NCBI RefSeq assembly: GCF_001281315.1
Contig: NZ_CP012479.1
Span: 2,790,001-2,854,000 of the forward strand
Direction: 5' to 3'
Origin: Arthrobacter sp. ERGS1:01
GTDB lineage: Bacteria; Actinomycetota; Actinomycetes; Actinomycetales; Micrococcaceae
DNA: 64,000 bases
This document shows positions 1 to 7,422 of the stretch, in pieces; positions within the stretch are counted from its first letter, which is position 1; every line of letters starts with the position of its first letter. The notes below the pieces were generated by a model. The model was given only the letters and a program-made list of their open reading frames with translations, had not been told where the DNA came from and ran no database searches. The position numbers and the translations under genes were made by a program.

Positions 1-579
1 GTTCACGGGCACGGAGCCGAAGGCCTGGACGGCGTCGGAGTGCACGGGGATGCCGTGGGCGCCGGCGAGCTCCACGATCCCGGCGATGGGCTCGATGGTG
101 CCGACCTCGTTGTTGGCCCACATGCAACTGATGAGGGCCACGGTGTCCGCGCCGCCGTCGTCGAGCTCGCGGGCCAGTGCTGCCAGGCTCACGGTGCCGC
201 TTTCATCGACGGGGAGCCAGACGGCCTGGGCGCCTTCGTGCTTTTCCAGCCATTCCACGGTGTCCTGGACGGCGGCGTGTTCGACGCCGGAGACCAGGAT
301 GCGGGTCCGGCGGGGATCGGCGTCGCGGCGGTTCCAAAAAAGGCCCTTGACGGCGAGGTTGTCCGCCTCGGTGCCGCCGGAGGTGAAGATGACCTCGGTG
401 GGGTGGGCGCCGGCGGCCGCCGCGATGGTTTCACGGGACGCCTCGACGGTGGCGCGGGCGCGACGGCCTGCCCCATGCAGCGATGAGGGGTTGCCGGGAC
501 GGGCGATGACGGAGGTGAGTGCGGCGAGGGCCGGGGCCGAAAGGGGCGTGGTCGCCGCGTGGTCTAGATACACGGGCAC
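1..579 (-). CDS. Cysteine desulfurase, IscS/NifS family (C-terminal part outside window)
   Basis: PLP-dependent enzyme that takes sulfur from cysteine as a protein persulfide for Fe-S cluster assembly and tRNA thiolation, in the cytoplasm. The 193 visible codons start at GTG (577-579) and read PVYLDHAATTPLS, the N-terminal signature of the family. They continue with GNPSSLHGAGRRAR, the segment IFTSGGTEADN that contacts the PLP phosphate, ISCMWANNEVGTIEPI and PVHSDAVQAFG, where the aspartate binds the PLP ring nitrogen. The PLP lysine and the active-site cysteine loop lie beyond the left edge, so IscS and SufS types cannot be separated for certain; the NEVGTIEPI form favours the IscS/NifS type. 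No ATG fits better than the GTG. In mycobacteria iscS lies a few genes from etfA and etfB on the same strand, as here at 11.7-13.5 kb. Confidence 0.93.
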   Translation of the reverse strand, partial: MPVYLDHAATTPLSAPALAALTSVIARPGNPSSLHGAGRRARATVEASRETIAAAAGAHPTEVIFTSGGTEADNLAVKGLFWNRRDADPRRTRILVSGVEHAAVQDTVEWLEKHEGAQAVWLPVDESGTVSLAALARELDDGGADTVALISCMWANNEVGTIEPIAGIVELAGAHGIPVHSDAVQAFGSVPVN

Positions 580-652
580 TGCTCAATTCTACGGCATCCG
601 GCCGGCACCGCCGGGGAGGCATTTGCCACATCATGTCAACCAAGTCAACGGA

Positions 653-681
653 GTTGTCACGGTTGTCAATAACTGTTGTCA
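653..681. promoter_or_regulatory. Three GTTGTCA direct repeats upstream of the S8 protease
   Basis: The heptamer GTTGTCA occurs at 653-659, 662-668 and 675-681, ending 57 bases before the protease start. Spacing is 9 and 13 bases, about one helical turn. This could be a regulator-binding array or an overlapping promoter element (TTGTCA resembles a -35 box). The regulatory role is inferred only from repetition and position. Confidence 0.35.
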
Positions 682-738
682 ATGGCAGTATCGAGCGTGT
701 TGTGCATCACTCACCGAATCCATGGGGGATTTTCTTAC

Positions 739-2238
739 ATGAAGACAGCTACATTCCGTCGCGCGACGGCGGCTGCCGCGTGCGCCGTCGCCTTCGCCGC
801 GTCCACAGTGCTCAGCGGCAGCGCCATGGCAACAACCGCAGCCACGCCGTCCACGCCCGTCGTTTTTCCCGCCGTCGAGGGCCAGCTCATGAGCTACGTC
901 GTCAACGCGAAGGTCGCCAACGCCAACAAGACCAAGGAGGTCGTGAAGGCCGTTGAGGCCGCCGGCGGCGTCGCCGTGCAGCAGTGGCCCGAGATTGGCG
1001 TGGTCATCGTCCAGTCCGAGAGCGCCAACTTCCGCTCCGACATCCTCAAGTACGGCTACTCCACCGTCGAATCGGTGGGCGCAACGCGCACCATTCCGGT
1101 CGCGGAGGGCACGCCGGCCGGGATCCCCGTCCCCTGGCAGAAGGCTATGGCGCCCCGCAGCAAGCAACTCGCCAAGTCCGACCTCCTGTACGGCGACGCC
1201 ACGTTCGACGGCGTTGCCGCGGACCCGCGCGAAACCGAGCAGTGGGACATGGTGCAGATCAAGGCGGACCAGGCCCACCAGCTGACCGACGGATCCCGCA
1301 ACGTCCTGGTGGGAGTCCTCGACAGCGGCATCGACCCGAACCACCCCGACTTGAAGGCCAACATCGACGTCGCGGCGTCGGTAAACTGCACCAACGCCGG
1401 CCGTCCCGACACCTCCCCCACCGGCTGGAACCCCACCACCTCCTCGCACGGAACCCATGTGGCCGGCATCATCGGTGCCGCCCGCAACGGCGTCGGGATC
1501 GTGGGCGTGGCCCCGAACGTGCGCATGGCCTCCGTCAAGGTGGTCAACGACGCCGGCTCGATCTACCCCGAATACGCCATCTGCGGCTTCATGTGGGCGG
1601 GCATGAAGGGCATGGACGTCACAAATAACAGCTACTACATCGACCCGCTGGAATTCTGGTGCAACGACCAGCCCGACCAGGCAGCCGTGCGGGTTGCCGT
1701 TGAGCGCGCCGTCAACTGGTCAACAAAGCAGGGCGTGGTGCACGCGGCCGCGGCCGGCAACTCCTCCTACGACCTGTCCAACAAGACCACGGACAACGCC
1801 AGCCCGAACGACAGCACGCCGATTGCGCGCGGCATCAACAACCAGTGCAAGGACATCCCCACCGAGCTGGACGGGGTGGTCACCGTTTCCTCGACCGACC
1901 AGGCCGGCAAGTTGTCCTCATTCTCCAACCGCGGCCTGAACTCGATTGCCGTCGCAGCCCCGGGCTCCCGGATCCTTTCCACGCTGCCGAACAACAGCTA
2001 CGGCCTGCTTAGCGGTACGTCGATGGCATCCCCGCACGTGGCGGGCGTACTGGCGCTCATGAAGTCCCAGCACCCCGGATGGGCCCCGAAGAAGCTGATC
2101 TCCGAACTGCAGAAGCAAGCCCAGAACCACATCTGCATGCCGTCCGCGACTCCCGTCGGCGCAGCCTGCGTGGGCACCCTGGACAACAACAGCTACTACG
2201 GCGAAGGCATCTCCGACGCCCTGGCCGCCGTGCTCTAA
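739..2238 (+). CDS. Secreted S8 (subtilisin-like) serine peptidase
   Basis: Extracellular protease of 499 residues. The chosen ATG (739) follows GGGGGA by about ten bases and gives a clean signal peptide: MKTATFRR, a hydrophobic alanine-rich core, then GSAMA near residue 30. Residues 30 to about 130 are probably a propeptide or inhibitor segment. The catalytic triad is visible: Asp195 in LDSGIDPNHPDL, His237 in SSHGTHVAGI and Ser428 in SGTSMASPHVAG; AAAGNSS carries the oxyanion-hole Asn. Cysteines in VNCTN, AICGF, FWCN, NQCK and near the C-terminus suggest disulfides, as expected for an exported enzyme. No C-terminal sorting signal or extra domain is present. The gene is monocistronic and ends just before a strong hairpin at 2257. 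Substrate unknown. Confidence 0.95.
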   Translation: MKTATFRRATAAAACAVAFAASTVLSGSAMATTAATPSTPVVFPAVEGQLMSYVVNAKVANANKTKEVVKAVEAAGGVAVQQWPEIGVVIVQSESANFRSDILKYGYSTVESVGATRTIPVAEGTPAGIPVPWQKAMAPRSKQLAKSDLLYGDATFDGVAADPRETEQWDMVQIKADQAHQLTDGSRNVLVGVLDSGIDPNHPDLKANIDVAASVNCTNAGRPDTSPTGWNPTTSSHGTHVAGIIGAARNGVGIVGVAPNVRMASVKVVNDAGSIYPEYAICGFMWAGMKGMDVTNNSYYIDPLEFWCNDQPDQAAVRVAVERAVNWSTKQGVVHAAAAGNSSYDLSNKTTDNASPNDSTPIARGINNQCKDIPTELDGVVTVSSTDQAGKLSSFSNRGLNSIAVAAPGSRILSTLPNNSYGLLSGTSMASPHVAGVLALMKSQHPGWAPKKLISELQKQAQNHICMPSATPVGAACVGTLDNNSYYGEGISDALAAVL

Positions 2239-2256
2239 CTAGCCCTGCACCCCAAG

Positions 2257-2315
2257 ACGGGGCCAAGCCGCGGAACGGTGCATCGCCACCGTTCTCGCGA
2301 CTTGGCCCCGTTTTC
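2257..2315 (+). terminator. Two-level hairpin terminator after the S8 protease
   Basis: The outer stem ACGGGGCCAAG (2257-2267) pairs with CTTGGCCCCGT (2301-2311) and runs into TTTTC. An inner stem AACGGTG/CACCGTT sits inside it. It starts 18 bases after the protease stop codon. Confidence 0.8.
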
Positions 2316-2338
2316 GGTGCAAGGGGGAATGGCGCTAC

Positions 2339-2865
2339 GGATCCGGCGCCGGACTCACGGCTCGGCGGGCGCAGGATTCGTGGTCGCCGCCGGGTCTCGA
2401 CAGTCTCGACCACCGTGATCCGGCCCGATGGTCGCGAGAACTGGTTTTGACGCCGAAAACTGGTGTTGTTGCCGACCATGACGCACCTGCGGCAGTGCTC
2501 GGCACCGAATTCAGTTTTCGGCGCGAAAAGCAGGGCTCGACGACGACGCCGTTTCCCTTATGTGCAGAGCTTGGCGCGGGTTCGCCCCGTGTTCGGTGAA
2601 GAAAGCGTGACGCCGCGATGCTTATGCGGCGAACCCGCGCCGGGTGTGGCGCCAATGAGGAGCCGGCGCAGAATTCGCAGCCGTAACCGGGTCTCGACAG
2701 GCTCGACCACCGACAAGCTCGGGCCGGAACCGGGTCTCGACAAGCTCGACCATCGAGAGACTCGGCCGGGAGCGGGTCTCGACAAGCTCGACCACCGAGA
2801 GGCTCGGGCCGGACTGGGTCTCGACAAGCTCGACCACCGACAAGCTCGGCCACCGAGGGCGCCGG
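2339..2865. repeat. Gene-free gap with family-A repeats
   Basis: No convincing gene lies between the S8 terminator and the convergent regulator. One family-A copy sits at about 2394-2416, and four more lie in direct order at about 2689-2855 at roughly 40-base spacing (cores GGTCTCGACAAGCTCGACCA). A 12-bp inverted repeat, CGCCGAAAACTG at 2451-2462 and CAGTTTTCGGCG at 2512-2523, lies between them. Open frames here merely translate the repeats (VVEPVET-type peptides). Similar cores recur at 11.6, 27.9 and 47.7 kb. Confidence 0.8.
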
Positions 2866-3522
2866 CTACCGGACGGGCACGATCCTCGCGCAGCAGTGGG
2901 AGGCATCCGGATCGGGTTCGATGCTGTGGGCGGTGTCGCTGCAGCCGGCCAGGGCGCCGTTGAGCAGGGCTCCGTTGAGGGCGCACACCACGCCTGTGTG
3001 TTCCTGGGCCAGCCGGTGGAACGGGCAGTTGGCCATGATGATGCCGCCGGCGCCGTCGGGCCTGGGGTCGTAGCCGGTGTCGGCCAGGACGTGCCCGATG
3101 CTGCCGGCCTCGGCACCCAGGGATTGGCCGGCGTCGAACGCCACGGCGGCGAGCGCGTCCTCCACACCTTCGGAAGTATCGATGGAGCGTTGCACGGCGG
3201 CGGCCAGCAGTTGGGCGGCGAGGTCGTAGTGGCGGGCGGGCACGGAAGCGCCCACCTCGGCGATGGCCACGGTGTACAGCTTGGTGGGCCGGCCGGAGCC
3301 AGGCCCCGTGCGGTCCCCCACCTTGCGGAATTCGACGTGGAGCAGCTTCTCCGCCTCGAGCCGGTCAAGGTGTGTCCGGATGGTGCTTTTGGGCAGGCCC
3401 AGGGCTGCGGCGCAGTCGTCCCGGCTCAGCGGGTCCGGGGCCTTGCGCAGCAGCTCAAAGATCTGTTTGCGCACCGGATCGCCCAACGACGCGACGGCGC
3501 GGAGCCGTTCCGCCTCATTCAT
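2866..3522 (-). CDS. ArsR-type winged-helix regulator with cysteine-rich C-terminus (COG2345, SufR-like)
   Basis: DNA-binding protein of 218 residues. The ATG at 3522 follows GGAGGCACC; an upstream in-frame ATG at 3684 would add 54 non-conserved residues. Residues about 5-80 form the winged helix (GDPVRKQIFELLRKA, then LGLPKSTIRTHLDRLEAE). The C-terminal part has NCPFHRLAQEH, then GVVCALNGALL, then HCCARIVPV at the end. This cysteine pattern is typical of COG2345 regulators, some of which (SufR) bind an Fe-S cluster. It is divergent from folE across 149 bases holding a palindrome, so it probably controls the pterin operon. Fe-S sensing is inference; an ordinary ArsR/PadR-like regulator is the alternative. 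Confidence 0.85.
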   Translation of the reverse strand: MNEAERLRAVASLGDPVRKQIFELLRKAPDPLSRDDCAAALGLPKSTIRTHLDRLEAEKLLHVEFRKVGDRTGPGSGRPTKLYTVAIAEVGASVPARHYDLAAQLLAAAVQRSIDTSEGVEDALAAVAFDAGQSLGAEAGSIGHVLADTGYDPRPDGAGGIIMANCPFHRLAQEHTGVVCALNGALLNGALAGCSDTAHSIEPDPDASHCCARIVPVR

Positions 3523-3612
3523 GGTGCCTCCAGTTCCGGGTTTGCTTCGCGGCTTCCCACACCGGGTGCGGCGGGTTTCGGGAAGCGATGTTTTGGATTG
3601 TGTCGCATTGTC

Positions 3613-3663
3613 TTGACGCCTTGAGTCTGCCCTTCTAAAGTCAAAAATACAAGATTTAGAAAG
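3613..3663 (+). promoter_or_regulatory. Promoter with overlapping palindromic operator for the folE operon
   Basis: TTGACG (3613-3618), a 17-base spacer and TAAAGT (3636-3641) make a plausible sigma-70-type promoter facing folE. An inverted repeat TTCTAAA (3633-3639) / TTTAGAA (3655-3661), 15-base spacer, covers the -10 box and start-point region, where a repressor would act. The AT-rich patch contrasts with the surrounding GC-rich DNA. The divergent regulator at 2866-3522 is the natural ligand; this pairing is inferred. Confidence 0.55.
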
Positions 3664-3671
3664 GTTGGGAC

Positions 3672-4286
3672 ATGTCGATCTCAAGCGCCGCCCTCCCCAG
3701 TCTGCTCGCCTATGAGGATCCCTCCGACGACGAGCCGGCTACCTCGCCCGGGATCGACCTGCCGGCCGCGCAGGCCGCGATCGCCGATTTCCTGCGCGCC
3801 CTGGGCCGCGACGTGGACAACCCCCACCTGCTGGATACGCCACGGCGCGTGGCCGCCGCCTACGCCGAAATGCTGACCCCGCGGGAAACCAGCTGGACCA
3901 CTTTCCCCAACGATGAGGGTTATGCGGGCCTGGTGCTGGTCAAGGACGTGCCGTTCAACTCCCTGTGCCAGCACCACCTGCTGCCGTTCCGCGGCGTGGC
4001 ACATGTGGGCTACCTCCCGGGTGAGCGGCTGTTCGGGCTGTCGAAGCTGGCCCGCGGCGTGGAGCTCTTTGCCCGTGACCTGCAGGTCCAGGAACGCCTG
4101 ACCCAGCAAGTGGCAGACTGGCTGGAGGAGACGCTGTCACCGCGCGGCGTCGGCGTCGTACTGGAGGCCGAGCACATGTGCATGTCATTGCGTGGGGTGC
4201 AGGCGGCCGGCACGTCCACCCGCACCTCGGTCTTCACCGGCGCCCTGGCCGGTGCCGGCCCGCTGCGGGACCAGTTCCCGGGCTAA
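3672..4286 (+). CDS. folE: GTP cyclohydrolase I
   Basis: Converts GTP to 7,8-dihydroneopterin triphosphate, the entry step to folate and other pterins; a cytoplasmic zinc enzyme. The 204 residues match the normal family length. Zinc ligands are Cys99 and His102 in SLCQHHLLPF and Cys170 in EHMCMSLRGV; LLDTPRRVAAAY and GLSKLARGVE are also family hallmarks. The N-terminal 30 residues are acidic and variable. The gene opens an operon with a reductase, a FolP2-like protein and a RibD-like reductase, not with folB, folK and canonical folP. It could therefore be a second, specialised cyclohydrolase; whether a housekeeping folE exists elsewhere cannot be seen. Confidence 0.95.
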   Translation: MSISSAALPSLLAYEDPSDDEPATSPGIDLPAAQAAIADFLRALGRDVDNPHLLDTPRRVAAAYAEMLTPRETSWTTFPNDEGYAGLVLVKDVPFNSLCQHHLLPFRGVAHVGYLPGERLFGLSKLARGVELFARDLQVQERLTQQVADWLEETLSPRGVGVVLEAEHMCMSLRGVQAAGTSTRTSVFTGALAGAGPLRDQFPG

Positions 4287-4373
4287 GGCTCCGAAGCGGC
4301 CCTTCCACCCACCCCAACCCCAGGCAGTCGTTCCTCCCAAGAAACAGTCATTTCCACGGAAAGAGTTTCGATC

Positions 4374-5648
4374 ATGAGCGAGTCAAACAGCGCAGCAACC
4401 CCCACCGGCGCCGACACCAGTAGTGCCGATGCGGGCATGGTGATCATTGGCGGGGGTCTGGCCGGCGCCACCGCCGCCGACACCCTCCGCGCCGAAGGCT
4501 ACACGGGCCCGGTGACGATCGTGGCGGAGGAGCCGGAGATCCCGTACCAGCGCCCGCCTCTGTCCAAGGGTTTCCTGGCCGGCAAGGAGGGCGACGACGC
4601 CCTGCTCCCCTACCCCGCAAGTTGGTACCCCGAACACGACGTCACGGTCCGCACCGGCACGGCTGCCACCGCGATCGACCCCGCCGCCCACGCCGTGAGC
4701 CTGTCCGACGGCTCGGTGCTGCCGTATGCGAAGCTGCTCATTGCCACGGGCGCCTTACCGCGGGTGATCCCCTTCCCCGGCGTGGAGCTCGACGGCGTCC
4801 ACTACTTCCGCTCGAAGGCCGACGCCGTGGCCATGAAGGAGCTGCTGTCCGCCGGCGGCCACAACCTGGTCATGATCGGCTCCGGCTGGATCGGCATGGA
4901 AATTGCCGCCACCGCCCGCGAGCTTGGCAACAACGTGACCCTGCTGGGCCTGGAGGACGTGCCGCTCTCGGTGGCCATCGGCAAGGAACTCGGCGCGGTC
5001 TTTGCCGCCCGCCATGAGGAGGCCGGGGTGCGGTTTGTGCTGCCGGCGAGCGCCGCGGAAATCAAGGGCGACGCCGGCCGGGTCACCGGAGTCGTGACGA
5101 CCACCGGCGTCACGCTGCCCGCGGACCTGGTGATCGTGGCCGTCGGGGTGGTGCCGAACATCGCGCTGGCCAAGGAGGCCGGCCTGGCCATCGACAACGG
5201 CATCCAGGTCTCCGGCAGCCTGCAAAGCTCCGATCCCGACATCTTCGCCGCCGGCGACGTGGCCAACTCGCTGCACCCCGTCACCGGCGCCTATGCCCGC
5301 TCCGAACACTGGGCCAACGCGATCGCCGCCGGCAAGGTGGCCGCCAGGTCCATGCTGGGCCGGGACGCGGTGCTCGATGACATCCCCTACTTTTACACCG
5401 ACCAGTTTGACCTGGGCATGGAGTACTCCGGCTACGGCGCACTGACCAGGGACGCCGAACTGGTGGTCCGCGGCAGCCTGGAGAAACGCGAGTTCATCGC
5501 GTTCTGGGTGCTCGAAGGCCGCGTTGTGGCCGGCATGAACGTGAACATCTGGGACGTGCAGGACGCCATCAAGGAGCTGATCGGCTCCGGCCGCACGGTC
5601 GACACGCAGGCGCTGGCTGACCCGCAAATCCCGCTCGAGGCTATTTGA
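4374..5648 (+). CDS. FAD-dependent pyridine-nucleotide reductase (ferredoxin/rubredoxin reductase type)
   Basis: Flavoprotein of 424 residues passing electrons from NAD(P)H to a small redox partner or acting as an oxidoreductase itself. The FAD-binding motif MVIIGGGLAGATAA is at about residues 22-35, then PYQRPPLSKGFL; the NAD(P)H motif MIGSGWIGMEIA lies near 165, and the second FAD motif DIFAAGDVA near 290. The C-terminal domain (YFYTDQFDLGMEYSGY) is the reductase C-domain of the BphA4/AIF-like group. There is no redox-active CxxC pair, so it is not a thioredoxin- or mercuric-reductase-like enzyme. It lies 87 bases after folE and overlaps the next gene by one base. It may supply reducing power for a pterin-dependent step; no ferredoxin gene is adjacent. 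Confidence 0.9.
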   Translation: MSESNSAATPTGADTSSADAGMVIIGGGLAGATAADTLRAEGYTGPVTIVAEEPEIPYQRPPLSKGFLAGKEGDDALLPYPASWYPEHDVTVRTGTAATAIDPAAHAVSLSDGSVLPYAKLLIATGALPRVIPFPGVELDGVHYFRSKADAVAMKELLSAGGHNLVMIGSGWIGMEIAATARELGNNVTLLGLEDVPLSVAIGKELGAVFAARHEEAGVRFVLPASAAEIKGDAGRVTGVVTTTGVTLPADLVIVAVGVVPNIALAKEAGLAIDNGIQVSGSLQSSDPDIFAAGDVANSLHPVTGAYARSEHWANAIAAGKVAARSMLGRDAVLDDIPYFYTDQFDLGMEYSGYGALTRDAELVVRGSLEKREFIAFWVLEGRVVAGMNVNIWDVQDAIKELIGSGRTVDTQALADPQIPLEAI

Positions 5649-6613
5649 TGGTGGAGATGACTACTTTCGAGCCGGCCCGCACCGCCCACGGATCGGCGGC
5701 GCCCTTCTACACGCCGCCCCTGCTGCACCCCGTGCACCAGTTCGGCACCCGGACGCTGGACTTCAGCCGCCAGGTGGCGTTGATGGCCATCGTGAACCGG
5801 ACCCCCGACTCCTTTTACGACGGCGGCGCCACCTTTGCGCTGGACGCGGCGGTTGCCGCCTCGCTGGCCGCCGTGGACGGCGGCGCCGACTGGGTCGACA
5901 TTGGCGGCGTCCCCTTCGCGCCGGGCCCGGCCCTGAGCGCCGCAGAGGAGGGCGACCGCGTAGTGCCCGTCATTGAGGCGGTGTCGGCCGCCAGCGACGT
6001 CATCATCTCGGTCGACACCTTCCTGCCCGAGGTTGCGGCGCGCAGCATCGCCGCCGGTGCCCATGTCATCAACGACACGACGGGGCTCGCCAACCCGGAG
6101 CTGGCCGCCGTCGTCGCCGAGACCGGCGCCCACCTGGTCATCACCCATTCGCTGGCCCGGCCACGCACCGTCTACCCCCGCCCCAGCTACGGCGACGTCG
6201 CCGCCGAGGTGGCCGCGTTCCTGGCCGAGAAGGTGGAACTTGCATTGTCGCTGGGCGTCCCGGCCGAGAAGATCATCGTGGACCCCGGCCACGACCTGAA
6301 CAAGAACACGCTGCACACGCTGGAGATCACCCGGCGTTTCAACGAGTTCGCCGCCCTGGGCTTTCCCGCGCTGGCCGCCGTGTCGAACAAGGACTTCATC
6401 GGCGAAACCCTCGATCAGGACAAGGCGCAGCGGCTGGAGGGTTCGCTGGCCACGGGCGTCATCTGCATCCTCGGCGGCGCCCGGATCCTGCGCATGCACA
6501 ATGTGGCCTCTGCCAGCTCCGCCATCCGCATGACCGAGGCCGTGCTGGGCTGGCGGGAACCGGCATACCTGCGCCACAACATGGGCGACGTCAACCAGCC
6601 CGCCCACCGCTGA
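5648..6613 (+). CDS. FolP2-type dihydropteroate synthase paralogue
   Basis: TIM-barrel protein of 321 residues in the dihydropteroate synthase superfamily. The start is the ATG in TGATG, overlapping the upstream stop, which implies translational coupling. Retained signatures are MAIVNRTPDSFYDGG, IISVDTF, HVINDTTG, SNKDFIGET and GGARILRMHNV. Lost relative to true FolP are the pABA loop GESTRPG (here DIGGVPFAPGP), the MH.+G segment (ITHSLARPRT) and SRKSFIG. The same pattern (NRTPDSFYD, VGG, SNKD) marks mycobacterial FolP2, which as far as I know lacks dihydropteroate synthase activity. Pterin binding is likely; the second substrate is unknown. It is unlikely to be the housekeeping FolP. Confidence 0.88.
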   Translation: MVEMTTFEPARTAHGSAAPFYTPPLLHPVHQFGTRTLDFSRQVALMAIVNRTPDSFYDGGATFALDAAVAASLAAVDGGADWVDIGGVPFAPGPALSAAEEGDRVVPVIEAVSAASDVIISVDTFLPEVAARSIAAGAHVINDTTGLANPELAAVVAETGAHLVITHSLARPRTVYPRPSYGDVAAEVAAFLAEKVELALSLGVPAEKIIVDPGHDLNKNTLHTLEITRRFNEFAALGFPALAAVSNKDFIGETLDQDKAQRLEGSLATGVICILGGARILRMHNVASASSAIRMTEAVLGWREPAYLRHNMGDVNQPAHR

Positions 6614-6633
6614 CGCTTCACGAAGAGGACGCC

Positions 6634-7422
6634 ATGATTGAACGGATCTTCCCCGAGTCCGGCCTGTCCGGGCAGGCGCTCGACGACGACCTCCTCGCCG
6701 CGCCCTTCACGGCCCCCGGCAGCAAGACGTGGGTCAGCTTCAACTTTGTCTCGAGCATTGACGGGGCGGCAACCGTCGACGGGCGTTCGGGCGCGTTGGG
6801 CAACGCCGACGACCAGCACTTTTTCCAACTGATGCGCCGGAACGCCGACGTGATCCTGGTGGGCGCCCAAACAGTCCGGTCCGAAGGCTACGGCGGGGAG
6901 CTGCTCAGCCCCGAGGCGCAGGCGTGGCGGGCCGATCGCGGCCTGCCCGTCCACCCGCCGCTGGCCATCGTGTCCGGCTCGCTCAACCTCGACCCCACCC
7001 TCGAGGTGTTCACCGACGCCCCCGTGCGCCCCCTGGTCATCACGACGGCTGCGGCACCGCCGGTCCGCCGGGCCGCGTTAGCCGCCGTGGCCGACGTCGT
7101 GGACGCCGGCGCGGACACGCTGGATGCGGGCGCGCTTCTGGCCGGACTTGCGGGCAGGGGCCTGCACCGGGTCCATTCCGAGGGCGGACCCACCGTGCTG
7201 GGCACCTTCGCGGCCGCGGACAAGGTGGATGAACTGTGCCTGACGGTGTCGCCCCTGCTGGTGGGCGGGACCGCGAAGCGCATCGCCGACGTCCTGCCGG
7301 GCGGAGACGGCGAGGGTGCCGGGCCGCGTGCCATGACGCTGGCCCAAATCCACAAGGCCGGGTCCATGCTGTTCCTGCGTTACGTCCGGGACACCGGGCC
7401 GAGCGAGGGTCCGAAAGTCTAA
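6634..7422 (+). CDS. RibD C-terminal-domain reductase (pyrimidine reductase / DHFR-like fold)
   Basis: NADPH-dependent reductase of 262 residues with the dihydrofolate-reductase-like fold of the RibD reductase domain. Visible signatures are WVSFNFVSSIDGAATVDG, the segment NADVILVGAQTVRSEGYG, LAIVSGSLNLDP, and the nucleotide-binding GLHRVHSEGGPTVLGTF. The deaminase domain of bifunctional RibD is absent. A mycobacterial RibD-like relative (Rv2671) can reduce dihydrofolate, so a dihydropterin substrate is plausible here. It lies 20 bases after the folP2-like gene with the ribosome site GAAGAGGA, and is the last gene of the operon. Its stop overlaps that of the convergent lipoprotein gene by four bases. 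Confidence 0.87.
   Translation: MIERIFPESGLSGQALDDDLLAAPFTAPGSKTWVSFNFVSSIDGAATVDGRSGALGNADDQHFFQLMRRNADVILVGAQTVRSEGYGGELLSPEAQAWRADRGLPVHPPLAIVSGSLNLDPTLEVFTDAPVRPLVITTAAAPPVRRAALAAVADVVDAGADTLDAGALLAGLAGRGLHRVHSEGGPTVLGTFAAADKVDELCLTVSPLLVGGTAKRIADVLPGGDGEGAGPRAMTLAQIHKAGSMLFLRYVRDTGPSEGPKV

Noticed and set aside
2463..2963. Coding frame across the family-A repeats
   Set aside because: The product is made of translated repeats and the frame runs into the antisense side of the ArsR-type regulator.
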